From the NCBI GenBank assembly GCA_003116975.1, contig BGKB01000073.1, forward strand, positions 248,001 through 312,000: a DNA stretch of 64,000 bases, read 5' to 3'. Origin of the DNA: Aurantiochytrium sp. KH105 (Eukaryota; Sar; Bigyra; Thraustochytrida; Thraustochytriidae). The notes under the pieces are model-generated. The model made no database searches. It saw only the letters and a list, made by a program, of their open reading frames with translations, and was not told the DNA's origin. A program made the position numbers and the translations under genes. Shown piece by piece: positions 47,982-60,261 of this stretch. Within the stretch, counting starts at the first letter, position 1. Every line of letters begins with the position of its first letter.

Positions 47982-50456
47982 GCGCGCACAGAGACACCGC
48001 CTGCCTGCCTGCCTTGCGCGGTCGCGGTGGCGGGCGCTCGCGCGGGTGCTGCGCTGCGAAAGCTCAGATCAGATTAGCTCAGACCCGATCAGCTCAGATG
48101 GGATGGATGCGGGGCTGGATTCGACCGCTCAACCCTCGACGAGCGGCTGCGGCGCCGGCGGCCGGCCGGCCCTCTCCGCCTCTCCCCTCTCCGCGTCACG
48201 CAGCGGCGGCCTGCCTCCGCTCGTCTCGCTCCGCGTGCTCGGCCGCGGCGCCGGCGCGGCTGCCGCTCGCTCGCGCTCTCTTTGCGCTCTGCCGCGGCTC
48301 GCTCGCTCGCTCGCTCCCTCGGCGGTCCGAACGCGCGGGCTCGGGCGCGGGCTCCGGGTCGATGCACGCGCACGGAGCACGCACGTACGCTCGCTCGCTC
48401 CGCCGGGACGCGGGTCTGCCTGCAGCTGCGCGCGAGGACCTGCCTCGCGTCGGCCGGCGGCGGCCGGTCGGTCGATCGCCGCCTGGGGATCGAAGGATGG
48501 ACCGAAGGGGCGGCGAGGGATCGAGCGATGGATCGATGGGCGGGCGGATGGATCGACGATCGCTGGATCGATGGAGGCGCGAGGAACGAATGCGGTCGAT
48601 TCGATGCTCGGGAGTGATCGCGCGCGTATGTATGTATGTATGTATGTATGAATGTGTATCCAGACGCGCGAGAGCTCCAGGTGCGAGAAGTAGCAGTAGA
48701 TTCTGTTCTGCTCGGCTCTGCCGCGCGGGGAGACGCGGACGCGATAGAGAGAGAGAGAGAGGGAGACCACGCGAGCGAGCGAGGTTTGAAATTTGAAACT
48801 CTACTCGCTCGGCCCCGTGCGGCGCGGCGCGGCAGACTTTGAGCCCGTCGCGCTCGGGTACTGCCCTCTGCCTGCCTCCCTCTGTGCTTCCCTCCGCGCG
48901 CGCTCTGCAGCTGGACTCGGCGGGCAGCGCAGCGCAGCGCAGCGTAGCGGAGCGCAGCTGACAGGCGCGAGCGGGAGGCGGCGGCGGCGAGCTCGAGCGC
49001 TGGGATTCACGTTTTGCTGCTGCTGCTGCTGCTGCTGCTTGCAGCACGGGTTTTTGAAACGCGAAGCGAAGCGGCAGCGACTCGGGGCGGCGGCTAGGTT
49101 TTTTTAAATTTCTTTTTTTGATGGTTCGGCCGTGGGGTCTTTCCCGCCGCTGCCGCCGCCAGCGGGCCCGCAGCTGGTTCTTTCTTCCTGCGCACTGCGT
49201 GCAGCAGCGGCTGCGGGCGGGGAGAAGGCGCGACCACCCACCCGCCCGGGGTCGGTGCGGCGAGCGGGCAGGCGGGCAGGAAGACCTGGCCGCGCCGCTG
49301 CTGCTGCTGCGCGACGCGGACACAGTCAGGCCCTCCCCCGCGGGACCTGGCGCCGCAGAGGCGCGGCGCGAGAACGCGAGGTGGGCGGCGGGCGGCGAAC
49401 GTGCGCGGGGCAGGGCTGGGGCGAGCGACAGCGACAGCGACTGTGAGCACGAGGCCGGAGAGGGAGGGGCAGTGCGGGGCGCTGTGGTTAGATGCGGGGG
49501 CCGTGGAGAGAGCGCGCGCCGGATCGGCACGTATGTGGAATTAATGGGGGCATAAGTGGCACGAATGAGCCGCTGAAGGCTGCGTGCGCGTGCGGCCGCC
49601 GGAGCCGAGCGGAGCCGAGCGGAGCTGAGCGGAGCCGCCGTGCCGCGCGGAAGCCGACCGAGGCGAGCGCGCGTGCGTGCGTGCGTGCGTGCGTGCGTAC
49701 GTAGTGTAGCGCGCGTTGGGGGCAAGAGAGCAGGGTTATCGGGAGCGAGCTCGCCCTGTATCGTTTCCACATTGTGTAAGCTGGCCGCCCTTGCACCGCT
49801 CCGGCGGGTTCAGGGACAGATTTATATTTTGTTTGGTGGTGGTCAGACACGGCTTAATGAAAGGCAATCAACCAACTAGTACAACTTGAAGAGGATTGAT
49901 GTGCATGGAAATGCGCGTTCGAGTGGTTGTGCTGGCGTGGGTGGATGCTCGAATGCGTACCGCAGGGACGTGCGGTGCGGCTGCAGCGGCACGGAAGAAC
50001 AGGCATCCTGCTCCTGGTCTCAAGCACACCCCACGCGGTGGCTTTGAAGAAGGCGCAACGGAGAAAGAACGAACGGGTGGTAGGTAGTGGCGGCCGCACT
50101 CCAGCCATTGATCCATCAATCGATCGATCGATTGATCAATCGATTGATTGCTGCAGCAGCAGCTGGCTGCGGTACCTGCCGCGGTGTATGTGATATGGAC
50201 TGGACGATGGTTGACACCACAGTTAGTCCACAGCTGCGGGGCAAGTCTTCCTTTCACAAGAAACGTGGCGCGTCCTGTTTGTTCTGTGGACAAAGAGGGT
50301 GAGTCCGTCCGAGCAGCCACAGTCTTCGTCTGTGGAAAGCTGCCAGCTTTCACAGCAGCTGAGGCAGGTCAATACGGCTTGGTCGCTGCGGGGAGTGTCG
50401 AGGTGTGGGCGGACGCGGTCACTTCTCGAGCCTGCTCGCTCGATCGCTCGACATCG

Positions 50457-50513
50457 CTCGACTCGACTCGACTCGACCCGACTCGACTCGACTCGACTCG
50501 ACCCGACTCGACT
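50457..50513. repeat. (GACTC)n repeat
   Basis: About 11 pentamer units with two CCC variants. A shorter run of the same pentamer on the other strand occurs at 2401-2421. Confidence 0.9.
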
Positions 50514-52312
50514 TGCCGCGCCCAGCCACCATGCCACCCACCCATCCGTGCCGCTGCCGCCATCTTCACACCAGCGCGAGCAGCTCTGCCCACCGCCGCA
50601 CCAGCCCTGTCGCCACTTCCACTTTCCTCCCTCTCTGTCTGCCAAGCGCGGTGGAAACGCCCGGAGATAGATCGAAAATTGAGCCTACTGGCCGCAGCCA
50701 GTGGCCGCCTGGCCGCTGCCGCTCCGGAGGCGCCTGGCTGCCTCCGGTGAATAGAAAGGCCCAAAACGCACACCTGAAACCCCGTCTGTGCTCTCTGTGC
50801 CCCCCTGCTTCCAGCTTCTTCCCCACGCTCTCCCCTCTCGAAGATGCGCGCCGCGACCATCCATCCTCAAGCCGAGGCCTGGCCTCCGCGCGGACGAGGA
50901 CGAACGTCCGCACCGGGGCCCTCGAGATCGTGCTCGCGACCACCGGTTGCAGGGATGGGCGGAGAGGTAGGTGATCGCGCCGCGCCTGGCTGGGAAAGAA
51001 AGTGCGTGCGAGATGAGGGGCAAGAGGTCGAGAAACAGCGGCCAGGACGCGAGCGATGGTGTATCGCTCGGGCAACCAATCAGACGCAGTCGTCCGTGGA
51101 CGATGCCAGTGCTCACGCGAGCGAGGTTTATTTGGCTTGCGACGACCAAGGTCGATCGATCGAGGCAGCTGCATCTGGCTGCATGGCCGGCCGGCCACGG
51201 ATACTCGCTTCCTGCTATGGCGAAAGGCGAGTGCTGGCTGCTCGGAGCGCAAAGGAACGGCTTTTGTTGAGGCTTGCACGGCGTTACCCTTGCGGACGCT
51301 CGGAGAGGAAGGTACGATTGAAGGGCCTGTCTGCATGCCTTGCCTCCTACCACCGACAGGTACTCGAGCTCTTCTTCAAGCAACTTGCATCTAGCTAGCT
51401 AGCACCCAGCTTTGCCTGCCTTGGCCAAGCAACCAAGCAACCAAGCAATGCCAAGCAACCAAGCAAGCTGGCAACGTACCAGCTGTAGCTACCGACCTAC
51501 AGCGAGCTAGCTTAGCTACTGCTACCAACGAACGACTGGCAGCCGCGACGAAGCAACCATGGCAAAAGAAACGAGACGGAAAAGAGCGAAAACGCAACAT
51601 TGAGGGCTGAGGATGGAGCACCTTTCGAGGCCTGGTCACGGTCCCTGCTTCTACACCGAGAATCGACTGGCAGGTCGAAGGCCTGGAAGGACTCGGGAAA
51701 TGGAAAAAGAGCGAGGGTGTAAACCGAGAGCGGTAGGAAGGCAAGGCGTCGCCGGCGGCCGCAACGAGGCCTGGTCGCCGCGCTCGCTGTGCTTGCGCGG
51801 ACACCAGCCAGCCTGATCGCTCGTTAGCCGCTCGGTGCGAGCAAGCCGCGCAAGCTTTTGGAGGCGTAGATGAGTGAGTCTCTGGATGAAAACAAAGAAG
51901 GCGGCATCCCGGCGAGGCCTGGCTAGCCACAGTTTGTGCATGTCCTCTGTTCTGAGTCGCTGGCTTGCTGTCTGGCTCGCTGCTGGCTGGCTGGCTGCTG
52001 GCTGGTGTGCTGGCCATCTTGGAGATTCGAGACTCCATCGACATCGAAGGTGCTTGCGTCTGCCCACTGGCTTTGCATCGCGCAAACAATGTCCCTCTTC
52101 CGCAAATTCGAGGCTCTCCTTTTCGTGCCGATTTACGAGAACATGTTGAGGAAGAGTCTTTGCCCTGAACTTTTTCCAGAGCATCAATGTTCATTATACC
52201 ATGAACGATTTAAATTGTTCTTTCTCGCGATACTCTCCCCCTTTTCATTCTAATGATGACGATTGACGGCTCGAATGTATCCGTTTTTTGGCGTCCATAC
52301 GCATCCGTTGTT

Positions 52313-52416
52313 CTTGGACTCATCATGGGTGTTTTTGGCCCACCATGAATGCTTTTGGCCTCATTCTGAACGTTCTTGGCCATCTCATGGACGTTCTTGG
52401 CCTCATGCTGAACGTT
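52313..52416. repeat. 21-bp tandem repeat, about five units
   Basis: Imperfect 21-bp units of the type CTTGGCCTCATGCTGAACGTT. On the plus strand they read as a heptapeptide repeat (NVLGLML). An A18 run at 52480-52497 follows about 60 bp later, so a retroposed origin is possible but unproven. No larger gene surrounds them. Confidence 0.75.
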
Positions 52417-52907
52417 CTTGGACTTCTGGATGCTAAAAGATTGAGCTCTTCATGCTGTGAAGCGGGCATTTCATTTTTCAAAAAAAAAAAAAAAAAAGGA
52501 TGTCTTTCCGTTGGTGAGGAACGCCGAAGTCACAATCGTCTGACGACACGGTTCACGCTTGTATCGAAGGTGGCATCGTGGTCCATCTCGAGGAGCGCAA
52601 TGTCGTCTGTCACCTCAAGCTCTGCAAAGCGGATAAATATAGCTTCCGGGTGGTCCAAAAGCCAAAGCTTATTCCAAACAGCCCGGGCGCACCTCGACAA
52701 CGTTGAATCGCGATGACATTCACAAGTTCTACATTCTTTCATTATTGTTTGAGTGATGATTTCAGGGTGATTGATGACTATAAAGCAGCGAAACCAAACC
52801 CAACCACGACACTCAGCTAACTTGGCCTCGGATTCAGACGGGGCATCTGCAGCAGCCGCATCGTCTTGCAATGACAGAGAGCGCGGCTTTGCGGATTTTC
52901 CCTTGGT

Positions 52908-53966
52908 CTAGTCCTCATCGTCCTCATCGTCGTCGTCGTCGTCGTCGCTTCCGTAGGCATCCTGGAGAACCGCCTTTGTGAGCTTCTTCGATTTGCGGGG
53001 CTTTGACTTGCCCTTGCCCTTGTCCTGATCGCTCTCGTCATCGCTGGCGCTGGCAGCCGCTGCCGCCTCATCTTCGTCTTCATCCTCATCGTCATCCTCG
53101 TTGCCCTGATCCGCCACCTCCTCGTCGGCCGCCACATCGTCGTCGTCGTCGTCCTGATCATCTGCGTCGCTGTCATCGGACTCAATGAGCGAAGCACGCG
53201 GCGCGCGACTGCTGCGTCTGGATCGAGGAGCCGAAATAATATTCGATGTATCGATATCCTCCAGGTCGCGCGAGCGCTCTCGCTTCGCACGCGCGCGAGA
53301 TACGTCCGTCTGCTTCGGATACTGCCCATTGAACTCGAATCCCTTTTCACGCGCGCGAATACGCAGCTCGCGAAGTTTACCAGCCTCGTCCTCTGGCAAG
53401 TCGCGGTACACCGCTGGCGCCAGGCCCGCTGCTGCCACGAATTTGCGCATCATTGTCATCTCCATCGACACGCTCGGAGGGGACGGCGAAGACGACCTCT
53501 TGTCGCTGCTGCCCCTTGACTTTTTCGTCAACGTAGTCTTTTTCTTGGAGCTCGCTTCGACCTCATCAGAGTCTTCGCTCGCGGCGCTCTCGCCACCAGA
53601 CTCCTCGCCATCTTCATCGCTGCTGCTCGTGGATGAGCTTTTTGTCTTTGCTTTCTTATTTGATGCAGCAGAGCCCTTCGACAATCGCTCACGCTTACGA
53701 TGCGATGCAGCAGAATCTTTCTTTTTATTGTCCTTCTTGGATGCAGCATTATTCTTTGAGGCAAAGACGTCCATGACGATCTCCTTGAACTTTGGAAACG
53801 CCTTGAGTGCGGCGTCATCAACCTTGAGGTCTTTGGCCACACTCTTGCGGATCTGCTTTAGTGAGACATTTGCAGGATCATCAAAGTCTTCCAAAGCCTT
53901 GCGCACTCCCCTCTCAATGTCCTCCACGGGCGCTGGCGCGGCCGCGTCGTTCTTGGCGCTCGCCAT
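52908..53966 (-). CDS. HIRIP3/CHZ-like histone chaperone
   Basis: 352 residues from the ATG at 53966 (MASAKNDAAAPAPVEDIERG); another ATG 13 codons earlier is possible. Residues about 13-70 (KALEDFDDPANVSLKQIRKS) resemble a DEK C-terminal-type helical domain. Then Lys/Ser-rich spacer, and at about 170-250 a CHZ/HIRIP3-type module: ELRIRAREKGFEFNGQYPKQ followed by LEDIDTSNIISAPRSRRSSR, matching the human LDVANIISGSGRPRR pattern. The end is highly acidic. The family binds H2A(.Z)-H2B dimers in nucleosome assembly. The frame stays open for 126 codons after the TAG (see findings). Start, acidic end and module order fit; the name is probable. Confidence 0.75.
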   Translation of the reverse strand: MASAKNDAAAPAPVEDIERGVRKALEDFDDPANVSLKQIRKSVAKDLKVDDAALKAFPKFKEIVMDVFASKNNAASKKDNKKKDSAASHRKRERLSKGSAASNKKAKTKSSSTSSSDEDGEESGGESAASEDSDEVEASSKKKTTLTKKSRGSSDKRSSSPSPPSVSMEMTMMRKFVAAAGLAPAVYRDLPEDEAGKLRELRIRAREKGFEFNGQYPKQTDVSRARAKRERSRDLEDIDTSNIISAPRSRRSSRAPRASLIESDDSDADDQDDDDDDVAADEEVADQGNEDDDEDEDEDEAAAAASASDDESDQDKGKGKSKPRKSKKLTKAVLQDAYGSDDDDDDDEDDED

Positions 53967-55915
53967 GACCGCTGCTCGGCTTGCTCTCGTTCCGTGCGCT
54001 TCCACCGGCCTGCCTGCCTCTTGCGGCCGTTAAGATTGCCTGCCGAGCGCCTTGGCGCGCTGTAGTGCCCTCGTACGAGCACCAAGCCCGCGTACCGCTG
54101 CCCACCGCTGCTGCGAGGTCTCCTGCCACGCGTACGTCGCCCCGCGCGCGTGCAGAGATGATCTTCTACTTGCTTGCAGGCTCTCCTATTGTGCATGAGA
54201 CCTGCTTGAGAGCCAAAGGGGAAGGGGAAAAAACGAGTGGATCCATAGGCCGCCTACTAGGCGACGTGACAGCGGGCTCGAGGAAGCAACAGCCAGGCAT
54301 TCTTACTGGTTCGCATTACTAGGCTCATTCGAGCGAAAATGTACCCAAGACCAGAACGCTCGTTAGCGTAAAGACAGCGCAATTCATCAATGGGTTTTCA
54401 CGGAACCAAGACAAGCCTCACTACATTCTTGCAGTCAATCCCTCTTTGACATCGAAGCCTCCATGCACGGAGTCACTTCTTCCCTGGTTCCAGGCCAACC
54501 GAATCACTCCCTTTTATCGCTGGGATTGTTTTTGGTTGATGTCGGTGCTATAGTTCTCTTGGCCTCCAGGCCAGTCATCAACCAACCAACCCACTAACCA
54601 AATACAACCAACTGACCCTCTTGGTCCCTACGGGCTGGCCTGGGGCGCCATGTAGCCCTTATCACCCCTCGACACTGACGCGCACCATCCTCGGGAAAAA
54701 TATTTCGTCTCGGATCGAGTCTACCGTTAGCGGGACGCAGGGCTTGAGCTTTGGGACTTGGGCCTCGTCTCGGGTCAGCGAACGCTAGGCCTCCTCCGAC
54801 ATTCACCTCGTCCGTCCAATGTATCGCCACCTATTTTAACCTGCTGTTCGCTGATAGTTTGCACAAGTCATGGCGATCGCTCACCATGATGATGAGAGGG
54901 TGGTCAACTCCTTGTCGTGTCAACCATCCATCACAACCATCAATGGAAAAAAGTAAAACGTGTGCGTCGCCGCTGGCTTCAGGTCAGCCTCCTCCGTCTC
55001 TGTTCTGACGGTTAATTGCTCGTACATCGCCTGTCCAAACACGAGCGAGAGCTCCATCACCAGTCGACGCGACGCTTACCGGTCCCGAGACCCAGGCAGT
55101 TCCTCAATTTCCGACTTATCCGTGTCGCGCACGTGCTCGGAAAGGGATGCGTTTAGACCTCTTTGTACCGTTGCGTGAGTTGCGCAGTCCATGTTATGTG
55201 TCGGTTACGGGTCCTTGTCAGTGTGTGCCACTTGTGTCCACTGATGTTAAAAACAGCAACTTCCTCTCAACGCTGTGGTACCGAATTCAAAATACTTTCT
55301 GGAGATCGACTACCCGTCTGGCGAAAAAAATCTCTTTCCACAGTTACAATTTGCTCAACGGCAATCCCAGAGCTCCTCTCTAACCACTGGACTGGTCTAG
55401 ACACAACTCATATAAAAACCCTGAGTGGAGCCACTGCGAAATTTGGGCGTTGCGCAGGCCGACATGGAGTGGGCCGCGCCCAGTGTGGTGAGGGAGCGCG
55501 AGGGGGGGGGGGCGCGGCGTCAAACGTCCGGCGGCGGCGGCGGAGACCAATCCCGCGGCAGCAGACTTCAAACCACACAAGAGACACGTACGTTTGGCGC
55601 GGAAAGGCGCGGCCTGCGCGGGCGGGCGAGCGGGCGCGCGGGTAGGCAGGCGCGCGGCGTTCGCTCGAGACGACGCGAACGGCGACATCGCCTCCGCTGG
55701 TCGCCTCGCGCAGGGCTTGGACAAAGCCCGGGTGGAGACCGAGATGCGCGAATGCTCGGAGGAGGGGAAACAAGCAGGCAAAGCCTTGCCAGCGACGAGA
55801 AAGACGACAAGGACGAGGACGGAAAGGGAAGGGAAGGAAAGGAAAGGAAAGGAAGTGGACAATGAAGTTTGAAAGCGGGCAAGGGACTGACTGACTCGTG
55901 TGTTGCATGGGCTTC
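53967..55915. other. Divergent region between HIRIP3-like gene and beta-tubulin
   Basis: About 1.9 kb. The left end is promoter of the histone chaperone. The middle (54300-55400) is average in GC and has AACC repeats (54577-54600) with no open frame of good coding quality. The right end is GC-rich, then purine-rich (GGAAA repeats, 55826-55852) before the tubulin TATA box. No gene or RNA is recognised. Confidence 0.45.
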
Positions 55916-55924
55916 TATAAAATA
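55916..55924 (+). promoter_or_regulatory. TATA box of beta-tubulin
   Basis: TATAAAATA lies 78 bp upstream of the beta-tubulin ATG, followed by an A/C-rich leader (CACACACACAAGTAAAACAC). Position and motif fit a core promoter; the transcription start would fall near 55945-55955. Confidence 0.7.
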
Positions 55925-55959
55925 ACAGACAAAAGCAAATCTTGCTCTTTAGCAAGTAA

Positions 55960-57333
<1,374 letters not shown>

Positions 57334-57341
57334 ATTGTTCG

Positions 57342-57347
57342 AATAAA
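57342..57347 (+). terminator. Poly(A) signal of beta-tubulin
   Basis: AATAAA only 9 bp past the TAA, followed by a second AATAAATAG and a T-rich stretch. This is the clearest polyadenylation signal in the window. Confidence 0.65.
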
Positions 57348-57602
57348 ATAAATAGCCGCACACACACTTTTTCTCCTTGTTCCTTTATCAAAAATTGGTT
57401 CTGCGCGCGGGTTCATTCATTGATCGATCCAACTCCACAAGGAAGACAAATTCAAGTTAAAGTTTCATGTTTAACTCGCGACATTTTTCTTCTAGGACTT
57501 ACTTTTGCATCATTGCATCGTCGTAAAAAGCGTCCGATGCAAATACTCGACGAAAATAAGTCGAATGCCGCTGCTTGATTTCCAGTACATGCTGATATTG
57601 TA

Positions 57603-58721
57603 TCATGGGCTCTGCTGGTCTCTGATTGCTGCCTCCAATCTCTCAATGTGCTTTTTTGCAACGTCGAGACGTAGCTCTTGAATCACACATCTTACAATAG
57701 CCGGATTGTGGTGTGATGTTATTGTTACGGTGCCACGGTATTTCGCGTGTTTCTTTCTCTTATGAAAGAGTTTTTTCGCTTTGACCGTGCGTGGCTCCTT
57801 CAAAAAGATTACGTTCGCTTGAAGAACCCAATCTTCTTCCTTTGGAAATGTTACGTATGGTTTCTTCATAAGCGTGTTTTCCATGAAGTCTCTTCCACGA
57901 TCCAGCAACTCCTCCAATTTTGACTTATTGGCGAGCCAAAGTTCTCTTTGAGCCTTAGGTCCCCAAGAGGGCGAGGGTGGAGTTGGCCTCGAGGATTTCT
58001 TTGGCGTAATTGTTTCGCCAGTCGCCTTCTTCGTTCGATTTTTGTCAAATTTTCCCTTCGCAAATTGGTGCTGGGATGCACCATCCTGCTCGTCGTTACG
58101 GCCCGAAGCACTAGCGGTATCTTTTTCAGTCTGGCGAAACCCCTTACGCGCTATTATGGCTGCTTTTCGACGAGGCCGGTTCGATGATGTATTAGAGGGA
58201 TGAATGGAGAAGACAGAGTCGCTTCCGGCGTTGGGTCGGTCTGGATGATCGTCTTTATCGATGACGATCTCTTCCACTTCGTTCCCGTCTGGGTTATCTC
58301 CAGCTTCGTCTGTGTCTGATGCCTGTGAAAGGGTGCTCGTTCCGAGTTGTAGCTGAGATTCCTCAGCCAATGTACGTTGCCGACAACTTTCGGCTTGTGC
58401 TCTGCGACGCGCTGGCCATGATGCATGAGCATCGATATACTTCAAGAACTGCGACCAGTGAGGCCCTAGATGTGCAAATAAGAGTGTGATGGCCTCTTCA
58501 ATCTCTACAAAGGCCGAATGATTGATCGGATCGCCTCTTGCGAAAAGCTTGTCCGGGTGATATTCACGCAGACAGAGCTTTCGAAACAGCGTGGACTTAC
58601 CACGGCTCTTAAGGAAAAGCTTTCGAAGCGAATCGATCTCATGATATCGAAGCAAGATACTCAGCGGCGGATAGACGAATTCCTCTTCAGGGAGAAAAAC
58701 AATACGGTCTTGCATTTGCAT
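57603..58721 (-). CDS. J-domain-like protein, unrecognised
   Basis: 372 residues from the ATG at 58721 (MQMQDRIVFLPEEE). Residues about 30-90 recall a J domain: FRKLCLREYHPDKLFARGDP with an intact HPD, then FVEIEEAITLLFAHLG, as in the helix III of DnaJ proteins. A Ser/Asp/Arg-rich spacer follows, and the C-terminus (about 240-370) is a basic, conserved-looking block (SWGPKAQRELWLANKSKLEE, KHAKYRGTVTITSHHNPAIV). An HPD would stimulate Hsp70 ATPase. Codon third positions are far less G/C-rich than in beta-tubulin next door. It converges with beta-tubulin. The J assignment is tentative; the rest is unknown. Confidence 0.6.
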   Translation of the reverse strand: MQMQDRIVFLPEEEFVYPPLSILLRYHEIDSLRKLFLKSRGKSTLFRKLCLREYHPDKLFARGDPINHSAFVEIEEAITLLFAHLGPHWSQFLKYIDAHASWPARRRAQAESCRQRTLAEESQLQLGTSTLSQASDTDEAGDNPDGNEVEEIVIDKDDHPDRPNAGSDSVFSIHPSNTSSNRPRRKAAIIARKGFRQTEKDTASASGRNDEQDGASQHQFAKGKFDKNRTKKATGETITPKKSSRPTPPSPSWGPKAQRELWLANKSKLEELLDRGRDFMENTLMKKPYVTFPKEEDWVLQANVIFLKEPRTVKAKKLFHKRKKHAKYRGTVTITSHHNPAIVRCVIQELRLDVAKKHIERLEAAIRDQQSP

Positions 58722-60261
58722 TCTTGAAGAAGCTCAAGTCGTTGACCCTTTCAAGGGTCACTATCGTTCTGTCAAAGCCGCGTACAAACCGCCTCGCTCG
58801 TTGTACTCGCGAGTCTGCGTTCGATGCTGCGCTGCGGAGAGCAGGCAGGCGCCGGGGTGGCGGAGACAAATAACTCGGGCGCCTTCTTTCTCGGTACACT
58901 TTCCGACGCTCTCAATAGGCGTCAGAGAAGGGGCTGAAGCCAATGGCAACGATGGAACACTGCCGTGTCGCTGCTGCCAATGGTTACACGCTTGGTGAGC
59001 TGGCTTAGCGATCTCTCGGCGGCCCACGTTGCTGCAATCTCGCGGTGATGTGGTCGCCCCCCGCTATGCTATCGCGCAGTCAGGGTTGTCGGTCTCTGTC
59101 AGCCTGCGTCAAAGCGATTTGGTATGTTATTAATTGCGGGACAAGGCAACGTCAGCTCTTTCAATGATGAAGGCCCGTTCGTCAAACTGCCGAACAACCT
59201 GACACGCCAGGCAAAGGGTCGTGGCCAGCGGTGACGCCATGCACTTCCACTCTGCTGTCGCAAACAAAGCTGAGCCGGGCTTGTTCGCTCTGCTCCTTCA
59301 GCATGTTCGAAACGCGATTTGAGAGTGAGACGAGAGCGACAAGTGCAGCCATCTTCACGCCTTCGTGCGAAGAGGGAAAGTTCCTCATGTTTCCGGACGC
59401 AGGTTGCCTCCACGCTGATGTCGCAAACAAAGCCGATCCGGGCTTGTTTCCTCTGCTCTTAGAAAACCCACCTCTGAACGCTTTTTAGAGCGAGACGAGA
59501 GCGGCAAGTGCATCCAACTTCACGCCTTCGTGTGAAGAGGAAAGTTCCTCATGCTCCAGACGCATGCTGCGTCCACGCTGCTGTCGCAAACAAAGCCGAT
59601 CCGGGCTTGTTTGCTCTACTCTTAGAAAACCCACCTCTGAACGCTTTTTGAGAGTGGGATGAGAGCGGTAAGTGTGCATCCATCTTTCGGACTTTTCGCG
59701 TGCGTCTGGAAAATTCCTCATCTTTCGAGGCGCAGGCTGCTGCTGCTCCCACCTGACGTGACGTCGTTACTGTCGTCTGATGACGTTTCAAGTATCTGAC
59801 GCCCTTGGCTCCAGAGAAGCACCTCTGCGCACTACCCAGTGTGCTAACTCTGATCTTCACAAGGAAAGCGCCAACGAGTCTTACAGCCTTCATAGAAATC
59901 TGAATGGAGTCTGGTGAGACTGCGTTCGTGCGTCGTCCTCTTGTAGCTTGTCGAACTGTGGATTTGCTCAAGATATCCGAGAAATGACCGTGTGAGAGAC
60001 TTTCTCGCGATTTTATAGCGTGCCGACAAATGTACTCCTTTCCTTCGCTCACTGTTCTCCAAAAGCAAATGCAACATGGTATCCTTACTGTAGCTTCAAG
60101 AGAGAGAGGGCGTAGGGACAGTGGTCTGTCTCTGCAATCGAGTACTGCTCCTCCACTGAAGCACTTTTCTGCCCAGGAGATGCTTGGCCGCCTGGTTTTG
60201 CGGCAGGCAAACCCGAAACACTCGACGAAAGCGCGTCAACTCCTAAAGCCTCGACGTTGCC
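58722..60261. other. Non-coding region with 163-bp tandem repeats
   Basis: About 1.5 kb between two divergent genes. It contains the three 163-bp repeats listed separately. Open frames crossing the repeats shift frame because 163 is not a multiple of 3, so I do not call them genes. A small minus-strand frame near 59760-59900 (MKAVRLVGAFLVKIRVSTLG) is unrecognised. Confidence 0.5.
59234..59740. repeat. 163-bp tandem repeat, three copies
   Basis: The string CGCAAACAAAG, followed by CCGATCCGGGCTTGTTT or a close variant, recurs at 59259, 59422 and 59585, exactly 163 bp apart. Each unit continues with CCACCTCTGAACGCTTTTT or a diverged form, GAGACGAGAGCG and CTTCACGCCTTCGTG. The outer copies are more diverged than the central junction, as in a minisatellite spread by unequal crossing over. 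Confidence 0.9.

Larger units (their letters stand above)
47982..52529. other. Large GC-rich region without a firm gene
   Basis: About 4.5 kb, the largest empty stretch. It is dense with low-complexity DNA: GCTC runs (48298-48325), GTAT (48627-48648), GCTGCT (49015-49040), GCGT (49672-49698), GATC/ATCGATCG (50112-50150), GACTC (50457-50513), CAAGCAAC (51420-51470) and GGCTGGCT (51960-52010). Long open frames on both strands are Arg/Pro/Ser-rich and switch frame with the repeats, so I reject them. It may hold long leaders, promoters or unseen non-coding RNA. Confidence 0.4.

Noticed and set aside
48196-49770. 524-codon open frame in the GC-rich region
   Set aside because: Almost entirely Arg/Pro/Ser/Ala, passes through several microsatellites and has no domain.
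52313-52497. Retroposed gene or SINE with poly(A) tail
   Set aside because: An A18 run follows 21-bp repeats, but there are no target-site duplications or RNA polymerase III boxes that I can see.
59234-59740. CRISPR-like array
   Set aside because: The repeats are contiguous 163-bp units without spacers in a eukaryotic sequence.
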